A stretch of 64,000 nucleotides of DNA from NCBI GenBank assembly GCA_002450155.1, contig DJYO01000008.1:1-64000 (forward strand), read 5' to 3'. The notes under the pieces are model-generated. The model made no database searches, had not been told where the DNA came from, and saw nothing but the letters and a program-made list of their open reading frames with translations. Positions 7,856 through 16,497 of this stretch are shown in pieces. The position numbers and the translations under genes were made by a program. The number at the start of each line of letters is the position of its first letter. Within the stretch, counting starts at the first letter, position 1. Source of the DNA: Mageeibacillus sp. UBA6976 (lineage in GTDB: Bacteria > Bacillota > Clostridia > Saccharofermentanales > Saccharofermentanaceae).

Positions 7856-8800
7856 TTATGTATCTGGCAGCTGTCCCAGTCTGCCGATCAGTTCCTGGAA
7901 GTCTCTTTTGTATACGATACGGATATTTGTACCGGGATAGAGCTCTCTTACGAGACGCATCTTTTTATTCTTCTTGGTTACATATTTCTGATCCATGGTG
8001 GTCAGTTCAAGGTAGAGGTTAAACCGGGGCAGATAGAAGTCAGGGGAGATCGCCATGGTGACATTACCCTCGGAATCCCACTGTACAGGGAAGGTCTTAG
8101 GCTCGTAGAGCCACTCGATTCCGTACATATCGAGTATGTTAGCAAATTCCCGCTCTGTCTCGTTCTTAAAGACGGCGGTCTTTGTCTGGTGGTCAAGGGT
8201 TCCTCCGGAGCTGCTCTCTTTTGTGATCCTCTCCTTAAGTCCGTGTTTGCGCGCAAGCTCAAGTATGCTGTCAGTGCATTCATCTACGCTTAATCTGTCG
8301 GTGTTGAGGATAAGATCGTACAGTGACGGATCAGTTATATCCTTGCCGAATAAGGTCTGAACAAACCTTTTGTGTTTGCGGTCACTTATGGTTATGACCT
8401 CCCGCGCTTCATCGGGGGATATACGGTAGCGCCTGGATATGATCTTCTCACGTTCATGCATACTTGCCGTAACTCTTATATGTATGGCTTCAGGGTGCCC
8501 GCTAAGCATTACGCAGCCTCCCAGCCCCAGGATAACGAGATTCGGATCGCTCAAAGATGCCATTGAACGGATACGTTCTACGAGGATATCTGCATAGGTC
8601 CTGCTGCCAGAAGGAATAGCTGTCTGGAAAAATTTGGCACTCTCGTTAAGTCTTGAGAGAGTACCCGAAGGAATCTCGCCGTAGAAATTATCCAGGGCAT
8701 ACTGTCTGGATATAACTGTAGTGCCGAGGCGCTGGGCAAGGCTTGCTGCGATCTCGTCACCGAGACTCCCGTTCTGCCTTGAGATTGTTATTATCGGCAT
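7856..8800 (-). CDS. Cytidylate-kinase-like protein with C-terminal PD-(D/E)XK-like domain
   Basis: This 314-residue protein has two parts. Residues 1-190 resemble the cytidylate kinase-like family: ITISRQNGSLGDEIA in place of the usual SREYGSGG loop, then ILGLGGCVML and a lid-like helix REKIISRRY. Residues about 211-305 look like a restriction-endonuclease fold: NETEREF, then PDFYLP with D254, ELTT with E265, then KKNKKMRLVRELYP. This could be an active PD-D/E-X-T nuclease core or a binding remnant. The start at 8800 is fixed by GGAGGA eight bases upstream. It is cotranscribed with the divergent hpt gene, suggesting a nucleotide-related role; neither substrate is known. Confidence 0.72.
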   Translation of the reverse strand: MPIITISRQNGSLGDEIAASLAQRLGTTVISRQYALDNFYGEIPSGTLSRLNESAKFFQTAIPSGSRTYADILVERIRSMASLSDPNLVILGLGGCVMLSGHPEAIHIRVTASMHEREKIISRRYRISPDEAREVITISDRKHKRFVQTLFGKDITDPSLYDLILNTDRLSVDECTDSILELARKHGLKERITKESSSGGTLDHQTKTAVFKNETEREFANILDMYGIEWLYEPKTFPVQWDSEGNVTMAISPDFYLPRFNLYLELTTMDQKYVTKKNKKMRLVRELYPGTNIRIVYKRDFQELIGRLGQLPDT

Positions 8801-8831
8801 GCAGGCATTCCTCCATAATCGCTATAAAGTA

Positions 8832-8859
8832 ATTATAACGCAAATAGCTTTTACGGCAA
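8832..8859 (-). promoter_or_regulatory. Promoter of kinase-like/hpt operon
   Basis: Read on the minus strand, TTGCCG (8854-8859) and TATAAT (8832-8837) are 16 bases apart, upstream of the GGAGGA site and ATG at 8800. Confidence 0.65.
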
Positions 8860-8976
8860 AAACATATAGTTATATGGCAGCGTTCGTAAATTGTAATGAA
8901 ACTGTTTTATGCAAAAACTAATCTAACGATACAATGGAATAGATATTGTGAGGTAAACCCCAAGATCAACTGACAG

Positions 8977-9963
8977 ATGCGCAAGAGTAAACAGACACAA
9001 CACAAAGAGCATGTGAGAAGATACTGGATGTTTGGTATATCCGGTGTTCTTGTGGTCTCTGTTATAGTACTTGGAATAATTGCGCTTATAAATTCAGGTG
9101 TACTTGGGGAAGCTTCTGAGCCTTCTTACAGCATGGAAAGTCAGGAAGTGGAAACTCCTGCTGTTTCAAGTGAAAGCATCCCTGAGACTACAGCTGTTTT
9201 GGCTCCTATATTAGGACCTACATCTACGCCTGCCCCCACTGCTACTGCAACACCTTCGCCAACGCCCACACCGGAGCCGGAGTTTATTACCAGCCTGTCC
9301 GGATACAGCGCAGGAGACGTTATCGGCGAAGAGTATATAGACAAGGATAATATGTGGCAGTATTTCGTTTCATATGAAATCGAAGAGGGAGGAGAAGTAT
9401 ACAGTAGGATATATGGAAGATCTTATGTTGATAACAATAATATCAGCTTGAGCAGTTTAAGATATCTCAAGCTCCTACATGTCAATTTCAACGGGGAGTA
9501 TCAGGTAGGAGAGCTTATTGTAAATAAGAGCGTTGCAGACAGCGTACTTGAGATATTCCAGCAGCTTTGTGAGGACGGATACCAGATAGAGAAGATGCAT
9601 CTGATAGACGATTACTGGACCGGAGATGCCGAAGGGTCTGACTGGAATTCCATTGACCATAACAACACATCTGCATTCTGCTACAGACCTGCCACAGGCT
9701 CCGGCAATCTTTCTAAGCACGCGCTTGGACTTGCCATAGATATCAATCCGCAGCAAAATCCTTATGTTACTTTCAGAAGTGACGGAACTCCCAAGTTCTC
9801 TCATGACAATGCTGCAGATTATGTTACCGGCAGAAGCTCGGATATGCCCCATGTAATTACAAAATCTGATGAAGCATATACTCTTTTTACCTCATATGGC
9901 TGGACCTGGGGAGGCAGCTGGTCTTCACCCAAGGATTATCAGCATTTCCAGATAAGCGGATAA
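8977..9963 (+). CDS. Membrane-anchored VanY/M15-type peptidase
   Basis: This 328-residue protein has one N-terminal membrane anchor (about 18-40), a Thr/Pro-rich linker (STPAPTATATPSPTPTPEPE near 80-100) that would span the wall, and a C-terminal peptidase domain. The zinc-site motif SKHALGLAIDINP carries the family His and Asp, and DYQHF near the end supplies the last His. M15 enzymes trim D-Ala or the cross-link of peptidoglycan stem peptides. It stands alone between two promoter regions; its own ribosome binding site is weak (GAGG about 20 bases upstream). Confidence 0.88.
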   Translation: MRKSKQTQHKEHVRRYWMFGISGVLVVSVIVLGIIALINSGVLGEASEPSYSMESQEVETPAVSSESIPETTAVLAPILGPTSTPAPTATATPSPTPTPEPEFITSLSGYSAGDVIGEEYIDKDNMWQYFVSYEIEEGGEVYSRIYGRSYVDNNNISLSSLRYLKLLHVNFNGEYQVGELIVNKSVADSVLEIFQQLCEDGYQIEKMHLIDDYWTGDAEGSDWNSIDHNNTSAFCYRPATGSGNLSKHALGLAIDINPQQNPYVTFRSDGTPKFSHDNAADYVTGRSSDMPHVITKSDEAYTLFTSYGWTWGGSWSSPKDYQHFQISG

Positions 9964-9982
9964 GATTCAAATGAAAATCTGA

Positions 9983-10017
9983 TTGACAGTGAAATTTTCA
10001 CTTGATAAAATCCCTGC
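9983..10017 (+). promoter_or_regulatory. Leaderless promoter with palindromic operator
   Basis: TTGACA (9983-9988), a 17-base spacer and TAAAAT (10006-10011) form a strong sigma-A promoter. Only six bases separate the -10 box from the ATG at 10018, so transcription should start on the start codon. No Shine-Dalgarno is present. The spacer contains the perfect palindrome GTGAAATTTTCAC (9989-10001), well placed for a repressor; autoregulation by the DeoR-type product is the simplest reading. Confidence 0.72.
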
Positions 10018-10797
10018 ATGTATAATTCCGACAGACGTAAACAGATCCTCGACATATTAGAGGAGGAGCAGAGCATCAAGACTGTTGATCTATCAGAGCG
10101 GCTTGGTGTTACAGGTGCGACCATAAGAACGGATATCCGTGCATTGGACCATGAGGGAGCGATAGTCAGATACCATGGTGGTATAAAACTGCCTGCCAAG
10201 AGCAAGAGACCTGACGCCGGCGAGAACTATATGGTACGTTCCGTTACACATGTTGATCTCAAGACTGCCATAGGCAGGAAGGCTGCAGAGTTAGTTGGGA
10301 ACGGCAGCACCATATTCATGGATGCAAGCTCGACCACATATCACATGATACCTTTCCTTAAGAACTGCAAGGATGTAACGGTGGTTACCAACGGCATTCA
10401 TACGGCTATGGAGCTTCAGAGATATAACTGTTTCAAGTCGATAATCATAATCGGCGGAATGCTCAGACCTCATTCGGGTGCCATAGAAGGTATCTCGAGC
10501 AAAGAGATGATCGCCAGGCTCTCTGCAGATATCTATTTTGTTTCCGGCAACGGCTTCTCCGTTGAATCGGGACTTACAGGCAATAACTTTTACGAACTTG
10601 AGCTTAAGAGGATATGTGCCGAGCGCGCACGTTCCATCGTTGCTCTGGTGGATTCGACCAAGGTTGGCCAGGACTCTGTATCCAACTTCATATCAACGGA
10701 TGACATTAATTGTCTTGTAACTGATTCCAAGGCAGATCCTGCTGTTCTTGAAGGCTGCCGCAATAAGGGTATCAAAGTAATTGTTGCAGAAGTCTGA
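10018..10797 (+). CDS. DeoR-family transcriptional regulator
   Basis: This 259-residue protein has an N-terminal HTH (RRKQILDILEEEQ to TVDLSERLGVTGATIRTDI) followed by the DeoR sensor domain, a sugar-phosphate-isomerase-like fold with FMDASSTTYHM and TNGIHTAMEL. Such proteins are usually repressors released by sugar phosphates. Its promoter holds a palindrome, suggesting self-repression. The start codon has no ribosome binding site and coincides with the predicted transcript start. It is followed by a carbohydrate-esterase-like gene and an AraC gene, which may be its targets. Confidence 0.92.
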   Translation: MYNSDRRKQILDILEEEQSIKTVDLSERLGVTGATIRTDIRALDHEGAIVRYHGGIKLPAKSKRPDAGENYMVRSVTHVDLKTAIGRKAAELVGNGSTIFMDASSTTYHMIPFLKNCKDVTVVTNGIHTAMELQRYNCFKSIIIIGGMLRPHSGAIEGISSKEMIARLSADIYFVSGNGFSVESGLTGNNFYELELKRICAERARSIVALVDSTKVGQDSVSNFISTDDINCLVTDSKADPAVLEGCRNKGIKVIVAEV

Positions 10798-10859
10798 TAA
10801 CAGGCTCTTTTTATTGTATAATATAATTTGCTAATAATAGGGTTAAAGGGGTCAAACTA

Positions 10860-13124
10860 ATGCAGAATAATTCGATCAGGCTTCCGGGATGGCTGACAAG
10901 CAAGGCTGTTTTCCAGCAGGGCGTATCCCTTGTGATCAGGGGCAAGGCCGCACCGTCAGCTACTATTACATTTGAAGTTACCAAGGACCCGACAGACGGG
11001 AGGAAGGTATCTAAGCTCGATACAGACTACGGTAAGATCTTAAGCCTTGAGACCACTACCACATCCAAGGGCGATTTCTCCTTTACGATGCCTGCTTATA
11101 AGGCATCCGGCGATGCTTATTCATTCACTTTCAAGTGTCTTACTGAGCAGATCCTGCTCAATGACATCAGATGCGGAGATGTCTGGGTATTCCTGGGTTC
11201 TGATTTCCTCTCTATCCCTATGAAGGACGCAAGTGCAGGTAAGGCTGCGCTTAAGCGTAAGGTAATGAACTACCTGAGATTCTTTGCTCCTGCCAGGAGC
11301 GGTCTTGAAGAAGGGGAGACCGTTTATCCCGAAGAGCCCAAGGAGGGCTTTAAGGAAGCATCCTGGATTAAGGTTTCTGATACGGCAGAACTGTCACAGG
11401 TATCTTCTACTGCCTTTTCTTTTGCATATACACTGAGCGATCAGATATCTTATCCCGTAGGAGTAGTTGATCTTTCCTATGCAGATTCTACTATCCTTAA
11501 CTGGATCTCACCTGAAGCTATGGATGATGTTCCGGCTCTTAAGGATATGCTTATAGAAAGCGGACTTTACCTGACCCCTGAAGGTTATAGGGAGCTTCTT
11601 GCAATAGACAGAAGAAGGGCAAAGGCAAAAGAACTTGCCGAGGAACTTAAGACTTCAGGCCATTCAGGGGATATCGATATCGCAAAGGCAGATGAACTTA
11701 AGAGGCTCAAGGGCGAGGACCCTGACGATATCAAGCCTCTTGATATAGACTTCCCGATATCAAACGAGAGCTCTCTTAACCAGGCTAAGGGGCATAAGGA
11801 GAATATAACTTTCAGCAGTGCCCAGCAGCTTGATTTTGACCTCCTGACTGACAGATCAGAGAAGCTGTCCAAGGAGAAGGATGTCGAGAGCGATAACAAG
11901 AATTACATAAGTCCCAAATTCCGTATGTCGATCCTGTACAGGACCAAGCTCTATCCTCTTAAGGGTCTCCCGGTCAGGGGATTCAGTTTCTCACCTGACA
12001 GAGGCGAGCTTAAGTTTGACAGATATGATCTTTTGCTCATGGGCCTCCTTACCACACTTGCAGAGAATTTTGAGCCCAAGCAGGTCTATGACGATGACCT
12101 TATGCCGTCTATCCTGTTTGCTGCAATGCATCCGGGTGATGTTGACTTTGATAACCCTTACGGCGTTCTTGAATTCAACGAGAATATCGTTGCATTTACA
12201 AAGATGCTCCAGATGCCGTCAGGTATCGTATCTCTCCACGATCTGTTGCTGCCTGATAAGACCATATCCTTTGTATTGGGTTCAAGGCTTGCGACCATCG
12301 CACTCGGAATACATTTCTCGCCTAAGATGAGCAAGTCCTCGCCGGAGCCTAACGATATTGAGATCGCAGGCAATAAGAGGATAATCAGATTCTCCAATCT
12401 CGGCAGCGGTCTTAAGGTTACGGATGCTTCTTCCGAGATCCCGGGATTTGCCATAGCAGGCGAGGACCGTATCTTCTATCCGGCTCATGCCAAGAGTCTT
12501 TACGGAATGTGCGTTATGGTATGGAGAGATGACATAGAGGAGCCTGTAAGCATTACCTACGGCTTTACTCCGTTCCCTCACGATGCGACGCTCAAGAACG
12601 GCGAAGGCCTGCCGATCCTGCCCTTCAGATTTGACAGGGACCCCGCATATTTTGCCCCTGACTTAAGCTTTACCCATTGTGACAGCCTTGATTTTGTAGG
12701 CAAGAAGACACCTGAAGATGACTTCGAGGTGCTTAAGATCTACAGGACCTTCAAGGGTAACGGCGTTATATCAGTAGATAATATGCATAAGCTTACCGGC
12801 TCTGCTTCACTCAGGATAAGATACGAGACAGATAAGTCCCTCTATGGCTTTGAGCCCTGCCTTGAATATGCATCGCTGTTTGCGCCCATAGAGATCTACG
12901 GCAGATCAAGGATCGCGCTTACGATCTTTAATCCCGAACAGAAGAAGAAGAGGCTTATCGTGGAAGGCTTCGGCTCTGCCGAGATCAAGCAGCAGCTTAA
13001 CTGGCAGACGCTGACTCTTGATTACGAAGAGGACGGACCCATCAAGATAGACACCCTTAAGATCTACATAGAAGACTCCGACAGGGCAGGGGAAATCTAT
13101 ATAGACAGCATTAATTTTGTCTGA
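10860..13124 (+). CDS. Degenerate sialate O-acetylesterase-like protein
   Basis: This 754-residue protein follows the SASA esterase plan. The N-terminal beta domain has VFQQGVSLVIRGKAAPSATI and ends in GDVWVFLGSDFL (107-117), where active enzymes read GDVWxCSGQSNM. The end of the esterase region has YGFTPFPHDATLKNGEGLP, like the family's YAWxxxPxxNLYNxEGLP. The catalytic Ser block is therefore lost. A charged insertion of about 90 residues (250-340) and a C-terminal beta-sandwich region (about 640-754), possibly carbohydrate-binding, are added. No signal peptide is seen, so it appears cytosolic. TATAAT-like boxes (10817-10827) and an AGGGG site precede it. A non-catalytic binding role is inferred. 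Confidence 0.6.
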   Translation: MQNNSIRLPGWLTSKAVFQQGVSLVIRGKAAPSATITFEVTKDPTDGRKVSKLDTDYGKILSLETTTTSKGDFSFTMPAYKASGDAYSFTFKCLTEQILLNDIRCGDVWVFLGSDFLSIPMKDASAGKAALKRKVMNYLRFFAPARSGLEEGETVYPEEPKEGFKEASWIKVSDTAELSQVSSTAFSFAYTLSDQISYPVGVVDLSYADSTILNWISPEAMDDVPALKDMLIESGLYLTPEGYRELLAIDRRRAKAKELAEELKTSGHSGDIDIAKADELKRLKGEDPDDIKPLDIDFPISNESSLNQAKGHKENITFSSAQQLDFDLLTDRSEKLSKEKDVESDNKNYISPKFRMSILYRTKLYPLKGLPVRGFSFSPDRGELKFDRYDLLLMGLLTTLAENFEPKQVYDDDLMPSILFAAMHPGDVDFDNPYGVLEFNENIVAFTKMLQMPSGIVSLHDLLLPDKTISFVLGSRLATIALGIHFSPKMSKSSPEPNDIEIAGNKRIIRFSNLGSGLKVTDASSEIPGFAIAGEDRIFYPAHAKSLYGMCVMVWRDDIEEPVSITYGFTPFPHDATLKNGEGLPILPFRFDRDPAYFAPDLSFTHCDSLDFVGKKTPEDDFEVLKIYRTFKGNGVISVDNMHKLTGSASLRIRYETDKSLYGFEPCLEYASLFAPIEIYGRSRIALTIFNPEQKKKRLIVEGFGSAEIKQQLNWQTLTLDYEEDGPIKIDTLKIYIEDSDRAGEIYIDSINFV

Positions 13125-13134
13125 CGGAGGAAAT

Positions 13135-14130
13135 ATGTTCAATAAACTGCTTCCGGAAATAGAGCAGGATATCATATCAGCTTCGGGAATGATCCCGGTA
13201 ATAATCGAAGGTATCGAGCATACCTACGACACATCGGCATCCTTGCCTGATACAAGCTACCATAACTCTCATGAGCTCCTTTATCTGCGTGAGGGCAAGG
13301 TGGAGCTTACGATAAACGGTGAAGCCATGACCCTCGAAAAGGGCAAGGTCGTCATAATAAGGCCCCTTGTTAAGCACAAGCTGGTGATAAAGTCCCGCAA
13401 GGCTGATATCTTTAATCTCTACTTTGGCTTTGTCCACGACGGCAGAGAGCTTAATACCATGAAGAAGGATCAGGTGGTTATAACCCCCTCGAACGTGGCC
13501 GGTCCCACGGTTCAGATCCCGGGACTTCTTGCTCAGATATCTCTTGAGAATTTCCTGCAGTTTGCAGATCTTGGCGTTACCGAAGACAGCGACATGACCC
13601 GTCAGCCATACTTTATGGTGACAGGTTCTGAGAAAAAGGAGATATGCTACCTTGCCGAGACAATAGTAGAGGAGATGGCAGGTTCTGCCGTTGCAAAGGA
13701 ATTTCTTATTCATACTCTTACCGTATCCCTGATGATCTATCTTGCCAGGGCGATGCGCAAGGAATGGGAGGCATCCCTCAGAGTCAAGAACGGTAAGGCC
13801 AAGGAGCTGGTGCTGATCGCCAAGGAGTATATGGACGAGAACTTTGTAAACGGCATAACCGTTACGGATGCTTCTTCGTATGTATTCCTGAGCCAGGGAT
13901 ATTTTACGAGAGCCTTCAGGGATGAGATGGGCATAAGCCCTATGAACTATCTTATGCAAAAGAGGATAGAAAAAGCCTGCGAGCTGCTGGCAAATAACGA
14001 GATCAAGGTCTCGAGCATCGCAGTCCAGTCCGGTTTCTCATCTCCCCAGAGGTTTAATGTCGCATTCAGAAAGCTTAAGGGCATGACACCACTTGAATAC
14101 AGGAAAAAGTTAGAAGGGCAGGAAGGATAA
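13135..14130 (+). CDS. AraC-family regulator with cupin sensor
   Basis: This 331-residue protein starts at the ATG behind CGGAGGAAAT; the TTG 18 bases upstream in the same frame lacks a ribosome binding site. The N-terminal cupin-like sensor (about 15-120) shows HNSHELLYLREGKVELTING. The C-terminal pair of HTH motifs (about 230-328) includes SSYVFLSQGYFTRAFRDEMG and the family signature VSSIAVQSGFSSPQRFNVAFR. It follows the esterase-like gene by ten bases and probably regulates carbohydrate genes. It runs directly into folE (six bases), so it may be cotranscribed with folate synthesis. Confidence 0.9.
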   Translation: MFNKLLPEIEQDIISASGMIPVIIEGIEHTYDTSASLPDTSYHNSHELLYLREGKVELTINGEAMTLEKGKVVIIRPLVKHKLVIKSRKADIFNLYFGFVHDGRELNTMKKDQVVITPSNVAGPTVQIPGLLAQISLENFLQFADLGVTEDSDMTRQPYFMVTGSEKKEICYLAETIVEEMAGSAVAKEFLIHTLTVSLMIYLARAMRKEWEASLRVKNGKAKELVLIAKEYMDENFVNGITVTDASSYVFLSQGYFTRAFRDEMGISPMNYLMQKRIEKACELLANNEIKVSSIAVQSGFSSPQRFNVAFRKLKGMTPLEYRKKLEGQEG

Positions 14131-14136
14131 GACCTA

Positions 14137-14760
14137 ATGTACGATTATGACAATGACAGTTCGATACCCGTAGAGAGCAGGGAGAAGATGGATCTGCCCA
14201 AGATCGAGAATGCCGTAAGAGACATTCTCGAGGCGATCGGTGAGGATCCCGAAAGAGAAGGTCTCCTTGAGACCCCCCAGAGAGTTGCAAGGATGTATGC
14301 TGAGGTGTTCTCCGGTCTTCATCACGATGTAACCAAGGATATCAAGGTCTTCCATGAGGACGGCAACGACGAGATGATCCTTATAGGGGACATTCCGTTC
14401 TATTCCATGTGCGAGCATCACCTTTTGCCTTTCCACGGCAAAGCCCATGTGGTTTATATCCCGAGAGACGGCAAGATCTTCGGTCTTTCCAAGGTGGCCA
14501 GGATCGTGGATACGATGTCCAGAAAACCCCAGCTTCAGGAACGTCTTACATCCGAGATCGCAGATACGATAGTAGAAGCCATAGATGCCAAGGCTGTCTG
14601 CGTGATAATCGAAGCAGAGCATCTCTGCATGACCATGAGAGGCATAAGAAAACCCGGCTCCAAGACCGTTACTTCGGCAATGAGAGGCGGATGTCGCACA
14701 GACGCGAGGACCAGGAACGAAGCTCTGGCCCTCATAAACAGACAGCGTTCAGGAGTTTGA
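14137..14760 (+). CDS. folE: GTP cyclohydrolase I
   Basis: This 207-residue enzyme converts GTP to dihydroneopterin triphosphate, the first step of folate synthesis. Visible signatures are SMCEHHLLPFHGKAHVVYIP (zinc Cys and catalytic His), LSKVARIVDTMSRKPQLQE, and AEHLCMTMRGIRKPGSKT, which holds the second zinc Cys. Length is normal for the family. It is the first of four folate genes (folE, folP, folB, folK) that touch or overlap, so the pathway enzymes are made together. Confidence 0.97.
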   Translation: MYDYDNDSSIPVESREKMDLPKIENAVRDILEAIGEDPEREGLLETPQRVARMYAEVFSGLHHDVTKDIKVFHEDGNDEMILIGDIPFYSMCEHHLLPFHGKAHVVYIPRDGKIFGLSKVARIVDTMSRKPQLQERLTSEIADTIVEAIDAKAVCVIIEAEHLCMTMRGIRKPGSKTVTSAMRGGCRTDARTRNEALALINRQRSGV

Positions 14761-14761
14761 T

Positions 14762-15637
14762 ATGGCACTGATAAGCCCGGACGGAAGATTTGTCGGAACA
14801 TATAAAGCCAGAGACAAGGAGCTCGTCATCGGACGAAGGACTCTTGTTATGGGTATCGTTAATGTTACTCCCGATTCATTCAGTGACGGTGGTGATTTCT
14901 TTGACACGGAAAGAGCAGTTGAGCATGCGCTTGAACTATCTGCGCAGGGGGCAGATGTTATAGATATCGGAGGCGAGTCTACAAGGCCGGGATATGAACC
15001 TGTATCAGACGATGAGGAGATAAACAGGGTTGTTCCGGTCATAAGGGAACTTAAGGAAAGATCAGATGTAATAATATCCTGCGATACTTCCAAGTCCAAG
15101 GTTGCCAGAGCGGCCCTTGACGCAGGATGTCACATCATAAACGATGTCAAAGCGTTAGAAGACCCTGATATGGCAGGCGTCATCGCTGAATACTCCGCGG
15201 GTGCGGTCCTGATGTATAACAGAAGGATCGACAAGAACAAAGATAACGGAATGAATACCTCCTATCAGGCTATAGAATTTATCAAGGAGAGGATCAAGCT
15301 TGCTCTTGATGCCGGAATTAAAGAAGACCATATAATGACAGACCCCGGTATCGGTTTCGGTACTACAAGGCTTGAGGATCTGGCGCTTACCGCATCTATA
15401 ATGCAGCTTGGTCTAAACGGCAGGTTCCCGGTGCTGTATGGCGTATCCAGAAAGAGGGTAGCCAAGATGATGTCACCGGACGGTTCAGGTATAGATAATA
15501 TCTCCATCGGCCTTGCTCTTGCAGGAGTCTCATCAGGCTGCGCCATGGTAAGGGTCCATAATGTGAAAGACACCGCTCAGGCTCTTAAGGGATACGATTC
15601 AAGTCTTTATGCATTTAACGGGAGCAGTAATGGATAA
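14762..15637 (+). CDS. folP: Dihydropteroate synthase
   Basis: This 291-residue TIM-barrel enzyme joins p-aminobenzoate to hydroxymethyl-dihydropterin diphosphate. Signatures are MGIVNVTPDSFSDGGDFFD, the pterin-binding DVIDIGGESTRPG, and the later segments DPGIGFGTT and LYGVSRKR. It starts one base after folE stops and its end overlaps the folB start by 8 bases. This is the sulfonamide target; residues look ordinary. Confidence 0.97.
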   Translation: MALISPDGRFVGTYKARDKELVIGRRTLVMGIVNVTPDSFSDGGDFFDTERAVEHALELSAQGADVIDIGGESTRPGYEPVSDDEEINRVVPVIRELKERSDVIISCDTSKSKVARAALDAGCHIINDVKALEDPDMAGVIAEYSAGAVLMYNRRIDKNKDNGMNTSYQAIEFIKERIKLALDAGIKEDHIMTDPGIGFGTTRLEDLALTASIMQLGLNGRFPVLYGVSRKRVAKMMSPDGSGIDNISIGLALAGVSSGCAMVRVHNVKDTAQALKGYDSSLYAFNGSSNG

Positions 15638-15989
15638 GATAATCCTAAAGAACATCAAAGCCTTCGGCCATACCGGCTGCCTTCCTCAGGAAAAAGCAGA
15701 CGGGCAATACTTTTATATCACCTGCGAGATTACTTGCGAGGAGATACCAGGCAGGATATCTGACGAACTTAATGAGACCATAGACTATTCCAAGGTCTGT
15801 GAGTTGATACTGAAGATAACTGCAGAAGACAGATCAGATCTTATAGAGCACCTTGCATATAAGATAGCAGATTCGGTCCTTAAGACGGCTCCTTTGGCAT
15901 CAAGAGTTGATGTAACTGTCAGCAAGCCCTCTGCTCCCGTAGATGCCGAATTTGAGACTATGGAAGTGAGGATATCAGTTGCAAGATAA
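15630..15989 (+). CDS. folB: Dihydroneopterin aldolase
   Basis: This 119-residue enzyme cleaves dihydroneopterin to hydroxymethyl-dihydropterin. The start at 15630 (MDKIILKNIKAFGHTGC) sits behind GGGAG, overlaps the folP stop, and gives the normal FolB N-terminus; a longer frame from 15609 adds residues encoded inside folP and is less likely. Motifs include GHTGCLPQEK and the C-terminal VTVSKPSAPVDAEFETMEV. Confidence 0.94.
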   Translation: MDKIILKNIKAFGHTGCLPQEKADGQYFYITCEITCEEIPGRISDELNETIDYSKVCELILKITAEDRSDLIEHLAYKIADSVLKTAPLASRVDVTVSKPSAPVDAEFETMEVRISVAR

Positions 15990-16449
15990 AGCAAGCTGCA
16001 TAGTATCCATGGGTTCTAATATGGGCTCAAGGGAGGATAACCTTAAAGCTGCGGTAAGAAGGCTCAGATCTGATCCGCATATATTTGATCTCAGGGTATC
16101 TTCAGTATATGAGACTTCGCCTGTGGGATATCTGGACCAGGATGATTTCCTTAATATCTGCGTAGCATTTAAGACGGATCTTGAGCCTGAAGAGCTCCTG
16201 GATCTGACCCAGAAGATAGAGAAGGAAGGCTTAAGAGAACGCCATATACACTGGGGGCCCAGGACCATAGACCTGGACATAATCTTATATGGCGATCTTG
16301 AATATGAGAGCTCGAGACTTACGATACCTCATCCGAGATTCAGGGAGAGAGCTTTTGTATTGGCGCCTCTTTGTGAGCTTACAGGCATGGAGTATGAGCT
16401 GCCTCAGGGTCAGGAGATAAGAAGAGTTGGACAGTTTGAGTTTGAATAA
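15979..16449 (+). CDS. folK: HPPK, hydroxymethyl-dihydropterin pyrophosphokinase
   Basis: This 156-residue enzyme pyrophosphorylates the pterin for FolP. The TTG start at 15979 is needed: it yields the first strand SCIVSMGSNMGSREDN, which the next ATG (16009) would delete. A GAGG site lies upstream. Catalytic signature WGPRTIDLDIILYGD and the segment IPHPRFRERAFVLAPL are intact. It overlaps folB by 11 bases, completing the folate operon. Confidence 0.95.
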   Translation: MQDKASCIVSMGSNMGSREDNLKAAVRRLRSDPHIFDLRVSSVYETSPVGYLDQDDFLNICVAFKTDLEPEELLDLTQKIEKEGLRERHIHWGPRTIDLDIILYGDLEYESSRLTIPHPRFRERAFVLAPLCELTGMEYELPQGQEIRRVGQFEFE

Positions 16450-16497
16450 CTCTAAGATTATAATATTGATAATTTGCTAAGGATTATGGAGGATCAG

